63,222 nucleotides of DNA, from the NCBI GenBank assembly GCA_017412245.1, contig JAFPYI010000029.1, positions 1 through 63,222 on the forward strand. Direction: 5' to 3'. The position numbers and the translations under genes are program-made. Positions 50,204-60,758 of the stretch are shown here, one piece after another; position 1 is the first letter of the stretch; every line of letters starts with the position of its first letter. This DNA is from Paludibacteraceae bacterium. Its GTDB lineage: Bacteria > Bacteroidota > Bacteroidia > Bacteroidales > Paludibacteraceae. The notes beneath the pieces are model-generated. The model saw only the letters and a program-made list of their open reading frames with translations. It was not told where the DNA came from and ran no database searches.

Positions 50204-53200
50204 ATGAAAACTCGTCTAAAACTCTTAGCCCTCGCACTCTTCTTCGCTACGGCGTCGGCTTTCGCATATACTGCACAGTTCCATGCAGGGGCAGGAACTG
50301 TTGACGGACAGAGTGACTTTTCCAAAAGCGAAGCTTCTGATGGTGCGGGTGTAACTCTCCCGACGCCAACTTTGTCTGGCTGTACCGGTTGGGAGTTTGC
50401 CGGATGGATGGCGCGTAGTACTCCATATGAGGCGGCAGACGAGTTGAAGCAAGAACTGTTTCGTGGCGGTAGCGTATATAATTTGTCTTCTGTTAGTGAG
50501 GAGTTCTATGCGGTATATCGCTATAAAACAGACCGTTATTGTGAAATTAATGTGAATGACCAATTGATAACGGGTGCTCAATATATCGTTGTTAATGATG
50601 TTGATTTTACGGGCACAATACGCTATAATGGTCGAAATTATTCGTATAGTATCAATTACCCGGTAATTTATCCGCACGCTGATGGAATTTCTGGTTTGTC
50701 TATTCGTAGTGCCTATACGACATGGGATGATGGTTTTGTGGATATTAATAGTTCAAATACTCTTACCGATGCGCAAAAGCAATCTATTATATATGTCCTT
50801 ACGGAGACGAATTCAACTAATCATTATTGGTCTTTATATAACCCATATACGGAATTTTATTTGGATTTGGAAAACCTTAAGGGAATAAGTAGTTATAGTA
50901 ACAATGCGGACGGAGTGTTAACTCGTTCTGATTGGTATAAATTTACGATGGCGGGTGCAATCTCAGGCTATAATATAGGTTTCTATGAAGATCCTTTAAA
51001 TTATCGCAATTTCCATGAGAATTTCTTTGTCCTCCGCCAACAGACCATATTTACAAGCACTCCCGATTGCAGCGCTTCAAACTATACCGTTACTCTCAAT
51101 CCGGGGGCAAACGGAACATGTGCAAGAACTTCTATTACGGAGACAGGTTATCATCAGGGCGTAGTGCTTCCTGCCGCCACTCCGAATACGGGTAGTACTG
51201 CTTGTAGCGCCCTTTGGGAATTTGCAGGTTGGACGGAAAGCGGTTCGGCTTTAGCAAAAGATTCTACCGGATTGCCCAAACGCTTGTTCTTGGAAGGCGA
51301 AGTGTACTATCCCGAGAGAGATGAGACGCTCCATGCTGTTTATCGCCGTAAATCGACCACATGGGAGCAGGTGGAAGACCCGAATACACTGCAGGCAGGC
51401 GAGAATATACTGATCGCTTATAATGCAGGCGGGAGTTATTATGTCCTCTCGTCTGAAGAAGCCGCTGTCGGGTATAATAAGTCCGAAACGATAGGAACCA
51501 GTGCGCTCGCTTCTTCTGATAACGCCGCATTGGTGTGGACACTTGAGGGAAAGAAAGGTGCGTGGCGCTTGAAAGACTCTAACGGCAAACACTTGGATAT
51601 GACGCGTGGCGACTATGCCTATTCCTACACCTATCCTTGGAGCCGTTGGAGCGATGAATTTACTATTTCGGGCGAAATCAATTTCAGCATTCATAGCAAC
51701 TATGCCGACAAACATTACCTAATAGCTAATGCAACGAGGTTCTCTTCATCGGCTACGGCGAACACAAATATACATATTTATCGTCAAGTAACAACCTACT
51801 CCAAGACTCCTAAGTGCGAGACATACACAGTGCTCTTTAACTCGGGAGAAGGTACTTTTAATGGGGTGAAAGATGCAACCGTTGCGGTTGAGAATGTTAG
51901 TTCCATCTCGGGATTGGCATTGAACAACGCATCGGTGCCGACAGCCGTTGCCCCGAACTGCGATGATTGGAGATTCTCAGGTTGGCGTGTAGGTAGTGGA
52001 CTGAACGCTACTACGGATGCTCCGGGTGTGCTCTATCACTCAACAGATACCTATATCCCTATGCAAGATAGTGTTACCCTCTTTGCTGTCTATCAGCAAG
52101 GTGAAGGAGAAGTCTATTATGAGAAAGTAAGTACCCAAAGCGAAATAACGGCAGGAGGAACATACGTTATTGTGAATACGTATAACGGGACTAATTGGGC
52201 GGTAACTTATAATAATAGCAATTCTCAATGGATCGGCACAAATGTTACTATCGCGACCAATCGGATATCTACTAATGTTGACCCTAATATGCAATGGACC
52301 TATAATGGTACCTATTTCTATCGAGGAACCGACAACACGACCTATCGTTTGGCAAATAATGGAAATGCAGACTATGCTGGGCAAGTAACCAATAATGACT
52401 CTCCGTTCAAATTGCAGTATACTGTTGAGGGATGGTTTTATGATACGGATTATTATCTCCGTTGGAGAACGAATGGCAATCCTAAGAATTGTTTTGTGTA
52501 CGGAACGGATAATAACAACAATACATTCACTATCTACAAACAGAAAACCAATGTTCCTCACAACTCATGGCCGCACTGCACAGCGTTTACAGTCGTGTTG
52601 AATGCTTGCGGTGGTACGTTTGGTGCTAAAGATACTATCCATGTCCGTGAGGCTGTTGCCGGTGATGGAATCTCGTTGAGTGGTAAGACCCCGACTACCA
52701 CCTGCTCCTCTAATGGATGGTTGCTTGTCGGTTGGGTGGAGAAGAAACCTGTTCAAGCGAGAACAACTGCTCCTGTCGGCCTAATTGCTACTACTGGGAC
52801 TTATTCTCCGAAGCAAGATATGGACCAACTCTATGCTGTTTATTCTAATGGTACGCTGTGGTCCTCTTATCCCGCTTGCGGCGAGGGAGTTGAAGTGATT
52901 GAGTGGAAAACGGATGGCATTGTCGTGGAGTCCTATACTTTGAGCGGTACGCCAAGTCTGAATGGTAAAAACGGTTCTGCCAACGGCGATGGTACTTACA
53001 CACTTTCCTATGATGTGGCAAGTAACCCATGTACTCCGCTCCTTATTCAGTGGGGAACGGTATCACAAATCGTTAAAACACCATTGTTGGTAAGCACATA
53101 TACTCGTACTTCGGCTGTCACTTCTGCTGTAGATGACTGCTCCGATTGCGATTTGGTTGTTTTGAATGGTGGTACAGCAGTAGTAGACGAAAACAAGACA

Positions 53201-54640
53201 GTTCATGATGTCAGTGTATATGGTGGAGGCCGTTTCACTTTGAGTAGCGGAAAGACTATTACCGCTTCTTCGCTTACAATGCGTACGTATGGCGATGAAT
53301 TAGCTCCGGTAGCATTGATACAAGGCACATTAAACTGCTCGACTCTCAACCATGACCGCCGTATCGACAATAGCCGTTATTATTGGATAGCTCTGCCGTA
53401 CGATGTGACGATTGCGAATATCGATTATGCGAATCCGTCGTCAAATGCCAAGAACGCTGTCTATGACACGGACTATTATATGCAGTTCTACGATGGTGTT
53501 GCACGTGCTGCGGATAAGGGGAAGAGTGGTACCTATTGGACACATATCGCTGATGGCGATGGCTCTGTACAAAGCAAAACCACTCTTGACGCCGGCCGCG
53601 GTTATCTGTTAGGACTGCCCAAAAGCAAACAAAATGCAACAGGACATAAATATCGTACACTTCGCTTCCCGATGACGGTTGCTAACTGGACTACAGAGAA
53701 AAATGTACAAAAAACGATTTCCGTCAAGGGCGCTGACTGTGATTGGCCGCAACATAGAGGTTGGAATCTTATTGGTAACCCGTTCTTGCAGAACTATAGC
53801 GCCGTTACCGTAAGTGATGTAGCAGGCGGTAAGTTGACGGAATATTATAATGATGACGAGCAATGGGTAGAGCCGTGGTACACGCTTGAGGATGGGACAG
53901 AAAGCGTACCTTACGTCTCAGTATATGACCCCTCTTCTAATTCCTATACGCAGACGCGATTTGTCGGACAGAACATTGCTCCGTTCTCGGCTGTCTTTGT
54001 ACAATTGTCTGGTGGAATGACAGGTCTGCAGTTCAACAAGACGGCTGTAAGCAAATCTTCTCTCCCGGCTCGCCGTATGGGCTTGTGGAACGAAGAAGAG
54101 GAGAACTCCGAATTCAATATCCATGCATACGCAGAGAATGGTCAGGATGTATTCACGCTTATCGTGGATGACCAATACAATGCAGAATATGAAGTTGGTG
54201 CAGACTTACTGAAGATACAGAATGCAGGTAAGATGAATATCTATGCGCACCATGATAATGTTGAGCGTGCATTTGATGCACTCGACTATGCTCATACAGA
54301 TTCCATCCCTGTTGGATTGGTAATGCCTGCTGCCGGACAAGTGATGATTAGTGCTGAGAAGATTCAAGTTGCTGATGAGGTAGAAGCCCTCTGGCTCATT
54401 GATAACGAAACAATGACTCAAACAGACCTCCTCAATGACTACTATGTTCTCACATCAGAAGCAGGAATATACAATGGTCGTCTATGGATTCATATCGGCA
54501 GACGTTCGGAAATACCTACTGCTATTCCGTTCGTTTCGGGCGAAGGTCGAGAAGGAGCCATTAAGTTCATCCATAACGGCCAATTGTTCATCCTTCGTGA
54601 TGGAAAACTCTATAATGCCGCTGGCATACAAGTGAAATAA
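50204..54640 (+). CDS. Giant secreted modular surface protein (pair 2)
   Basis: This 1478-residue protein has a signal peptide (1-22) and four repeats of a Listeria-Bacteroides-like unit with two Cys near its ends, beginning about 24, 292, 540 and 795 (for example YTVTLNPGANGTC; EFAGW; LHAVYR). Each of the first three is followed by a beta-rich module opening with a phrase like TLQAGENILIAYN and ending IYRQ or IYKQ, plausibly a lectin-like trefoil. A C-terminal module (about 980-1478; CSDCDLVVLNGG, RGWNLIGNPF, PVGLVMPAAG) closes with IKFIHNGQLFILRDGKLYNA, a type-IX-like end shared with the 55571 protein. Probably an exported adhesin or glycan binder. The small partner follows 62 bp later. Confidence 0.78.
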   Translation: MKTRLKLLALALFFATASAFAYTAQFHAGAGTVDGQSDFSKSEASDGAGVTLPTPTLSGCTGWEFAGWMARSTPYEAADELKQELFRGGSVYNLSSVSEEFYAVYRYKTDRYCEINVNDQLITGAQYIVVNDVDFTGTIRYNGRNYSYSINYPVIYPHADGISGLSIRSAYTTWDDGFVDINSSNTLTDAQKQSIIYVLTETNSTNHYWSLYNPYTEFYLDLENLKGISSYSNNADGVLTRSDWYKFTMAGAISGYNIGFYEDPLNYRNFHENFFVLRQQTIFTSTPDCSASNYTVTLNPGANGTCARTSITETGYHQGVVLPAATPNTGSTACSALWEFAGWTESGSALAKDSTGLPKRLFLEGEVYYPERDETLHAVYRRKSTTWEQVEDPNTLQAGENILIAYNAGGSYYVLSSEEAAVGYNKSETIGTSALASSDNAALVWTLEGKKGAWRLKDSNGKHLDMTRGDYAYSYTYPWSRWSDEFTISGEINFSIHSNYADKHYLIANATRFSSSATANTNIHIYRQVTTYSKTPKCETYTVLFNSGEGTFNGVKDATVAVENVSSISGLALNNASVPTAVAPNCDDWRFSGWRVGSGLNATTDAPGVLYHSTDTYIPMQDSVTLFAVYQQGEGEVYYEKVSTQSEITAGGTYVIVNTYNGTNWAVTYNNSNSQWIGTNVTIATNRISTNVDPNMQWTYNGTYFYRGTDNTTYRLANNGNADYAGQVTNNDSPFKLQYTVEGWFYDTDYYLRWRTNGNPKNCFVYGTDNNNNTFTIYKQKTNVPHNSWPHCTAFTVVLNACGGTFGAKDTIHVREAVAGDGISLSGKTPTTTCSSNGWLLVGWVEKKPVQARTTAPVGLIATTGTYSPKQDMDQLYAVYSNGTLWSSYPACGEGVEVIEWKTDGIVVESYTLSGTPSLNGKNGSANGDGTYTLSYDVASNPCTPLLIQWGTVSQIVKTPLLVSTYTRTSAVTSAVDDCSDCDLVVLNGGTAVVDENKTVHDVSVYGGGRFTLSSGKTITASSLTMRTYGDELAPVALIQGTLNCSTLNHDRRIDNSRYYWIALPYDVTIANIDYANPSSNAKNAVYDTDYYMQFYDGVARAADKGKSGTYWTHIADGDGSVQSKTTLDAGRGYLLGLPKSKQNATGHKYRTLRFPMTVANWTTEKNVQKTISVKGADCDWPQHRGWNLIGNPFLQNYSAVTVSDVAGGKLTEYYNDDEQWVEPWYTLEDGTESVPYVSVYDPSSNSYTQTRFVGQNIAPFSAVFVQLSGGMTGLQFNKTAVSKSSLPARRMGLWNEEEENSEFNIHAYAENGQDVFTLIVDDQYNAEYEVGADLLKIQNAGKMNIYAHHDNVERAFDALDYAHTDSIPVGLVMPAAGQVMISAEKIQVADEVEALWLIDNETMTQTDLLNDYYVLTSEAGIYNGRLWIHIGRRSEIPTAIPFVSGEGREGAIKFIHNGQLFILRDGKLYNAAGIQVK

Positions 54641-54702
54641 ATAATACATGATCTACTTAACCACACAAAAACACACGAAAACCATTAAAGTAGAACATTA
54701 AA

Positions 54703-55302
54703 TTGAACATTGTTTTGAATCGTTTATTTAAAGGTATATTATTGACTGTCTTCTGTGTGCTTACGGCTCAGACTGCATTCGCATCAACTGCGCTTGCTTC
54801 AGAGCCGACACAGAGAATGTCTTCCTCTCGTCTGGCATCGCAACCTTCGGCCGCAAGACCGCAGGCTACGATGACTTCTACTTCTGCGTATTTTAATGCG
54901 AAATCCACTGATGTTGAAGTTAATACATCCTATAATTGGCGCATCGGAGCATTCGGAACTTCGCAGATGATGTCATTCTCACCATTGACGTCTGCATCTA
55001 CTAAACGCAAATATACCCGTTCTGCGTCCTTTGGCACAGCAGGAATGGGTGGTGGCGCACAATTGCCGGCTGTAGCTATCTCCAGCCGTAATTATGATGA
55101 ACTGACATCCGGTTCTTCTATTGGTAGTTCGTCAATCCCGCAACCACGAAGAAACGAACGTGATGACCCTGATAATCCTGCAGATCCTCCTGGAATGGAT
55201 ACTCCTGTCGGAGACGTACCTTTTGTCTTCTTTGCACTCCTGATAGTGGCATTTTGCGCTTATCGCTATAAGGACAAATTGACAATGAAACGTTCAAATT
55301 GA
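54703..55302 (+). CDS. Small tail-anchored partner (pair 2)
   Basis: Up to 199 residues. The start is TTG, either at 54703 (MNIVLNRLFKGILL) or at 54715 (MNRLFKGILLTVFCVLTAQT); no ATG precedes the signal peptide. The mature part is Ser/Thr/Ala/Arg-rich (MTSTSAYFNAKSTDVEV; FSPLTSASTKRKYTRSASF), followed by PQPRRNERDDPDNPADPPG. The C-terminus TPVGDVPFVFFALLIVAFCA with a Lys/Arg tail is shared with the 60756 protein, as are the STSAF/STSAY and FSPL phrases. The layout (motif, one membrane helix, basic end) looks like a tail anchor or sorting signal. Function unknown; constant position after a giant protein implies joint work. Confidence 0.72.
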   Translation: MNIVLNRLFKGILLTVFCVLTAQTAFASTALASEPTQRMSSSRLASQPSAARPQATMTSTSAYFNAKSTDVEVNTSYNWRIGAFGTSQMMSFSPLTSASTKRKYTRSASFGTAGMGGGAQLPAVAISSRNYDELTSGSSIGSSSIPQPRRNERDDPDNPADPPGMDTPVGDVPFVFFALLIVAFCAYRYKDKLTMKRSN

Positions 55303-55352
55303 TAACAAAATGCAACTTTTTGCAAAATTGTGATAGCAAATTATAAAGAAAA

Positions 55353-55384
55353 TTTGCAAATTTCTTAAAATCTTATTACCTTTG
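55353..55384 (+). promoter_or_regulatory. Promoter of the 1721-residue surface protein gene
   Basis: TTTG (55353-55356), 20 nt, TACCTTTG (55377-55384), then CACCG. It gives a leader of about 180 nt. Confidence 0.8.
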
Positions 55385-55470
55385 CACCGTTTTTATGACA
55401 CACGATAGGGTGATGACCCTTAAAATGTGACATTATTACATGCTTTAAACCAGAGAAACCTATATATACC

Positions 55471-55497
55471 TCGCCGCGAGGTATATCCCTTATTTTA
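55471..55497 (+). repeat. Leader hairpin CCTATATATACCTCG-CCG-CGAGGTATATCCC
   Basis: A 10-bp stem with a CCG loop, flanked by CCTAT and CCC. It shares its outer part (CCTATATATAC ... GTATATCCC) with the AT hairpins at 8055-8099 and 27373-27420, also upstream of giant secreted protein genes. Confidence 0.55.
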
Positions 55498-55570
55498 TTT
55501 TACGCGCATATACGCGTATACACATAAAAGCAAACAAACAATACTCACACACTGAATAAATTATATCATT

Positions 55571-58500
55571 ATGAAGATACGTACATTATTATTATCCTTC
55601 TTGCTCGCCCTCACTGCCAATCTCTCTGCAGAAGTAGCAGTGCTCAATTTCTATGCAGACGGGCATAATATATTAACAGTTGATGTGGATGCTAATCCGG
55701 CTCAACCATATGTTTTAGCAGATATTCTTTCTGCTAACGGCAAGTCTGTTACCGGTTGTCGTGATTATACCTTCATCGGTTGGAAAACCGGTGGACCGGT
55801 TGTTGGTGATGAGACGCCAACTATCGTAACAACTGCCTCTCCTTCGGCAAATATGAACTTCTATGCGGTGTACCAAAAAACAGGTGTGGCTGCTAATCGC
55901 TACAAACGTATCACTTCTACTAAAGACCTTCGCGCCGGAGAACAGTATGTTCTCACTTGCTACTACGAATGGGACGGCGACATCTACTACGGCCCTTCCT
56001 ATTTTGCGTTAGGAAATGAAAATGAATTAGATGCATCGTATTGGAATACGGGGGAGACTACAACGATTGCGAATTATGTGCGTGAGGGGAAACGACCTAA
56101 TTATACATATCGTTTTGATAGAAATTATGAAGTAAATCTATATCTTTATGGAATGTGGAATATTTCTGCGGACCAGATATATCCAAGTGCTGGAGCCATT
56201 GATAATCCTGATGACAAAAATGTGTGGACTTTAGGAGGCTCGGAAGATGCATGGACATTTATAAATGTGGGTAACACTGGAAGACGATTGAATCTTCAGA
56301 GAAATTGGAATCAAGTCGGGTATGACCAAACTTGGAATGGTTATGACGCTAATGGCAATGCTACAACTGCTGGTTGGAAGATAGTATATAATTTTAACGA
56401 ACAACTTTTAACCAATCCGGGCAATACCTTTGCTATTACTGCAGCCAATGGTATTTTTAATCTTCGGGCAGATAATGGTTATTATCTTACCTATAGTGAT
56501 GATGATGACGATTATTTTACAACAGGAGGTAGCAACTCTTGGACCTTCTATATGTACAAGAAGGAATCTGCTTATACCTCTTTCCCTAACTGTGAAGATT
56601 GGACTCTTCATTTAGATGCGGCGGATGGTTTTGTGGGAACATCTGCTAATCATAAAGTGGATTCCTTAGAAAGAAATCCGGGGGCAGGTGTTGTTCTTCC
56701 TATAGCTACACCTCCGTCATGTGAGTTGGCATGGACGTTTGCCGGTTGGGTCGCTGAAAGCCCGATGAATAGTCAGAAAGACCCACAATACGGGAAAAGC
56801 AATGCCCCGGAACTTATATCTGCTGGAACATTATACCATCCTGCTTACAATGGGGAAATACTCTATGCTGTTTACCGCAGAACGGAAGCAGGTGTTGTTT
56901 ATTGGGAGAAAGTAACTAATAGAACCGACATCAATAATGGCGGAATTTATGTAATAGCAAGCACAAGCAATAGAGCGATAACGAATACCGTGTATGATGG
57001 TTATTATTTTAATCCGGAAGAAATATCCGTTGTCGGTGATGAGATTGTAAGCGAAGTTGGAACAAATATTCAATGGACATGCACAAAACCGAATAATAAC
57101 ACATGGTATTTTAGGAATGGAACTACATATTTGTCATACGATGGTACTAATAGTATGCAGTATGGTATTAACAATGCTGCATCTCCATTCTATTTTAGGA
57201 TGAATTATAATGCTAATCCGGCTTACTATTTGGCTTTCGTTACGGATGGAGTGAATAGTTTCTTTGGAACATATCGGGGCGATTATGACTATTTCTATAT
57301 TTATAAAAAGAAAACTCGTTCGGTAACCACATATACTTCATTCCCGCACTGTACAAAATATACGATTACTCTTCATGGATGCGGCGGTAGTATAAACGGA
57401 GACGGAGATAAAATTGAAAGAACTATTACAGAAACAACTGCCGGTGCCGGATTTGACTTGCCTACTATAGAGCCGGATTGTAAAAATAGAGGTTGGTCGT
57501 TTGTCGGCTGGCTTGAAGGTGGAGACCTATCATCTGTCGAAGATATCGAGTTTACGGGATTAAATACAGGTCATTATGATCCTACAAGAGATAATATTCA
57601 TTTGTATCCTGTATTCAAACGTACGATTGACAAATTCCGTATTGTATCTTATCCATATAATATGCTGGTGGATGATAGTTATTTGATCACTCACTACAAA
57701 AACTTGCTTGATTACGAAATATCTGCAGAGGCATATAGTGGTACTACGCTTAAAGGTGTAAGAGGGGAGTCTCCGCAAGATGGAACCGGTTGGTATATCA
57801 TCGCTTCGGATTCTGCAGTCATTTGGAGATTAGGAGGAGATTCATACGACGGGTGGACTTTCTATAATGACTCGGTTAAGAAATATCTGCATTTGAACAC
57901 CTCCACAGGAGCATTGACGATGGATGCTGCACCAACAGCATTTACTATTACAAGGCCATATAGCGCTTTGCAGTTGAGCATATTTGCCGGTTCGTATTAC
58001 CCGAACTATGATGGAACGAAATTTGGTACTACAACGACAGAAAATGATGATTTATTCCTCTATCGTCAAATGAAGGAATATACTTCTTGGCCACACTGCG
58101 AGAAATTTACAGTGAACTTTGATGCTTGTGGCGGAACTGCAAGTACAACGTCTCTAACTGAAGAAGTGGCAACTGAAGGTGTTACACTACCGACTGCGTA
58201 TGCCAATTCCGACTGTTCGAAAGAAGGTTGGACTTTCGTGGGTTGGGCTACAACACCGGTTAGAGAAGAGTCCGATGCATTACCTGTCGATTTGCTGTTG
58301 GCAGGCGCACACTACGATTTGAAAGCAAATAATTCTACACTCTATGCAGTGTACTATAATCATGAAGATACCTATAAAAGAATATCTTCTTCTGATGAAT
58401 TGAAACTGGGTGCTAGTTATATTATTACGAATACAGCAAGCACGAAAGCATTGGGTAATACCTACTATGATGTACCAAATCAACAGAATCTGGTTGCAGT

Positions 58501-60736
58501 AGATGTAACAGCAGCAGGAAGTGAAATAACCAATACGAATTCTGCACTTGATTGGCGTTTAGGTGGACGAAAGGGTGAGTATGAGCTTTATAACCCTGCC
58601 AATGATGTCTATTTGGACTTGCGTAATGATGCCAATCCATATGCTTCGATTAGTTCGTTGGCTGACACCATTCCTGATAACTTCTTAATTACGGTAGTAG
58701 GAGGAAAATTTGTTCTTCGTTCGAACAGAAACTTGCTTACATCCAATGAAAATGTGAAGTATCTTGGCTGTGCAGGAAACTATTTTAATATTGTTAATCT
58801 CGCTACTGCAACGGAGAATGGTATTAATCTCTATCAACAAGAAGCACTTTACCATTCTTACCCCAATTGTGTAAGTGATGTGGATGTTATCACATGGGTG
58901 AAAACGGCTAATGGTAACTATGTAACCGTTGAGTCCTATCTGTTAAGCGGAGAACCTGCTATGGATGGCGCATCCGGACACCCGACGGATCAAGCTGTTG
59001 ACAAAACAGGCACAGCACAAGACGGTACTTGGGAAATCAAATATACGAACGCTTCGCTTAATCCTTGTACAATGACAACAGTTGCATGGGGTGACAAAAC
59101 AGCAGATATTCGCATCCCGTATATCGTTGATGGCACAACAACCTCATTAGATTTGCTGGGAGATGATGATTGCCGCACTTGCGACTTGGTGGTTATGACA
59201 GGCGCTAAGTTTACAGTCAATAATAACAAACGCCTCCATATGGTTACAGTCCAAGAAGGAGCTATACTGGAGATCTCAGACGGTGCTACTTTGACGGTTA
59301 ACTCTCTTGTCCTTGGTGCTAACGGAGACCAGTCTGCACCAATAGTAAATCTCAATGAATCCGGTTCTATCGTCCTGAAGAATGGCGAACTCTATTACGA
59401 CTTGCGTATTCCTGAGGATCGTTTCTACTGGCTCTCATTGCCATTTGGCTCGCAGACGCAAGAGATCTCGTATTCCAACGTGGCAGCTAACGGTGGTGCG
59501 CCGACCTACAATGAAGACTTCTTCGTTTACTATTACGACGGAGCATCTCGTGCTGCGGATGCTAATGCAGGCTCGGTAAAACAGACCTATTGGACCGTAG
59601 TTGCAGGTAATGCCGAAGATTATACCATGCAAGCCGGACAAGGATACTTGTTTGGTATTCAAGACCAAGCGGCTAAAGTACAAGACGACGGACGTCAGCA
59701 CACCAAACGTGTGATGCGATTTACCATGCGTCCACCGGTTGCTACATGGCTCACGAAAGAACGTGACGGTGGCTCGACCGCTGCTACTGTATCGCCTTCT
59801 GCTTGCACGGACCCGTTACTCGCTTTCCATGCAGGATGGAACCTTGTCGGAAATCCCTATATGCACACTTATTCAACAGGCGCTGTTTCCGGCGGAAATG
59901 AAAGTGGCTTGAGCAATGGTGCATGGACCAAGAAGATGAATGGTGCCGTTTGGACGGGTTCTTGGATCTTGGATACAGGACGTGCAACCAATGTGCCGTA
60001 TATCACAAAATATAATCCTGCGACAAACGACTATCCATATACGCAAGTCTTGGCTTCCGGACAAACACTTCGTCCGTTTGAGGCGGTATTCATCCAAGTC
60101 AATGAAGGAAATACTATCAATTTCCTGAATAATATGGCAGTTCCTGCTCACGCTCCGGCATACCAACGTTTCATCCAACCGGATGAACCAATCCGTACAG
60201 GAATCACATTGACCGGAGTAGGGCATACCGATCGTACGGGAGTGGTGCTATCAGAAGAATATACCACCCAATATGAAATCGGAGCTGACTTGCAGAAGAT
60301 GCTCAATGGAGGATTGAACCTCTATACCATCAATGCAGATGCACAGCAATTGGCATTCAATGGACTCTCTGAAGAAGATGCTATCGCTCCGATACCGGTA
60401 GGTGTTACACTCCCTGCAGCAGGAGAATATACCTTCTCGTTCGATGCAGACCAGTATAATATGTCTGCAGTGGATACGGTTATGCTGATTGATTATACCG
60501 AAGGTACACAGACTAACTTGTTATATCAAAACTATACTTTCACGGCAAATAAAGGCAAAAACGAGACTCGCTTTGCGTTGCTTATCCGTTTGGCTAAATC
60601 GCCGGAAATAACTACCAACCTGGAAAACACTGATATTAATGACTCCGAGAAACCGCGTAAGATCATTCGCGATGGAATGTTGTTCATCATTCGCGATGAA
60701 AAGATTTATAACGCTCTTGGTGTTGAAGTTCAATGA
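55571..60736 (+). CDS. Giant secreted modular surface protein (pair 3)
   Basis: This 1721-residue protein has signal MKIRTLLLSFLLALTANLSA and the same architecture as the 50204 protein with one more unit set. Listeria-Bacteroides-like units start near 25, 342, 595 and 845 (FTVNFDACGGTAS; FVGW; LYAVYYN). They alternate with modules opening DLRAGEQYVLTCY, DINNGGIYVIAST or ELKLGASYIITNT and ending in LYRQ, IYKK or LYQQ. The C-terminal module (about 1195-1721) holds DDCRTCDLVVMTGAKF, GWNLVGNPYMHTYS and EIGADLQKML. It closes with PRKIIRDGMLFIIRDEKIYN, then ALGVEVQ, a type-IX-like end. Likely surface exposed; ligand unknown. The small partner starts 19 bp after the stop. Confidence 0.78.
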   Translation: MKIRTLLLSFLLALTANLSAEVAVLNFYADGHNILTVDVDANPAQPYVLADILSANGKSVTGCRDYTFIGWKTGGPVVGDETPTIVTTASPSANMNFYAVYQKTGVAANRYKRITSTKDLRAGEQYVLTCYYEWDGDIYYGPSYFALGNENELDASYWNTGETTTIANYVREGKRPNYTYRFDRNYEVNLYLYGMWNISADQIYPSAGAIDNPDDKNVWTLGGSEDAWTFINVGNTGRRLNLQRNWNQVGYDQTWNGYDANGNATTAGWKIVYNFNEQLLTNPGNTFAITAANGIFNLRADNGYYLTYSDDDDDYFTTGGSNSWTFYMYKKESAYTSFPNCEDWTLHLDAADGFVGTSANHKVDSLERNPGAGVVLPIATPPSCELAWTFAGWVAESPMNSQKDPQYGKSNAPELISAGTLYHPAYNGEILYAVYRRTEAGVVYWEKVTNRTDINNGGIYVIASTSNRAITNTVYDGYYFNPEEISVVGDEIVSEVGTNIQWTCTKPNNNTWYFRNGTTYLSYDGTNSMQYGINNAASPFYFRMNYNANPAYYLAFVTDGVNSFFGTYRGDYDYFYIYKKKTRSVTTYTSFPHCTKYTITLHGCGGSINGDGDKIERTITETTAGAGFDLPTIEPDCKNRGWSFVGWLEGGDLSSVEDIEFTGLNTGHYDPTRDNIHLYPVFKRTIDKFRIVSYPYNMLVDDSYLITHYKNLLDYEISAEAYSGTTLKGVRGESPQDGTGWYIIASDSAVIWRLGGDSYDGWTFYNDSVKKYLHLNTSTGALTMDAAPTAFTITRPYSALQLSIFAGSYYPNYDGTKFGTTTTENDDLFLYRQMKEYTSWPHCEKFTVNFDACGGTASTTSLTEEVATEGVTLPTAYANSDCSKEGWTFVGWATTPVREESDALPVDLLLAGAHYDLKANNSTLYAVYYNHEDTYKRISSSDELKLGASYIITNTASTKALGNTYYDVPNQQNLVAVDVTAAGSEITNTNSALDWRLGGRKGEYELYNPANDVYLDLRNDANPYASISSLADTIPDNFLITVVGGKFVLRSNRNLLTSNENVKYLGCAGNYFNIVNLATATENGINLYQQEALYHSYPNCVSDVDVITWVKTANGNYVTVESYLLSGEPAMDGASGHPTDQAVDKTGTAQDGTWEIKYTNASLNPCTMTTVAWGDKTADIRIPYIVDGTTTSLDLLGDDDCRTCDLVVMTGAKFTVNNNKRLHMVTVQEGAILEISDGATLTVNSLVLGANGDQSAPIVNLNESGSIVLKNGELYYDLRIPEDRFYWLSLPFGSQTQEISYSNVAANGGAPTYNEDFFVYYYDGASRAADANAGSVKQTYWTVVAGNAEDYTMQAGQGYLFGIQDQAAKVQDDGRQHTKRVMRFTMRPPVATWLTKERDGGSTAATVSPSACTDPLLAFHAGWNLVGNPYMHTYSTGAVSGGNESGLSNGAWTKKMNGAVWTGSWILDTGRATNVPYITKYNPATNDYPYTQVLASGQTLRPFEAVFIQVNEGNTINFLNNMAVPAHAPAYQRFIQPDEPIRTGITLTGVGHTDRTGVVLSEEYTTQYEIGADLQKMLNGGLNLYTINADAQQLAFNGLSEEDAIAPIPVGVTLPAAGEYTFSFDADQYNMSAVDTVMLIDYTEGTQTNLLYQNYTFTANKGKNETRFALLIRLAKSPEITTNLENTDINDSEKPRKIIRDGMLFIIRDEKIYNALGVEVQ

Positions 60737-60740
60737 TTTA

Positions 60741-60758
60741 AGGGAGGTTTGAAAGGTG
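60741..60758 (+). promoter_or_regulatory. Strong Shine-Dalgarno before a GTG start
   Basis: AGGGAGG (60741-60747) lies 8 nt before GTG (60756). Such clear Shine-Dalgarno sites are uncommon in Bacteroidota and here support the GTG start of the small partner. Confidence 0.6.
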
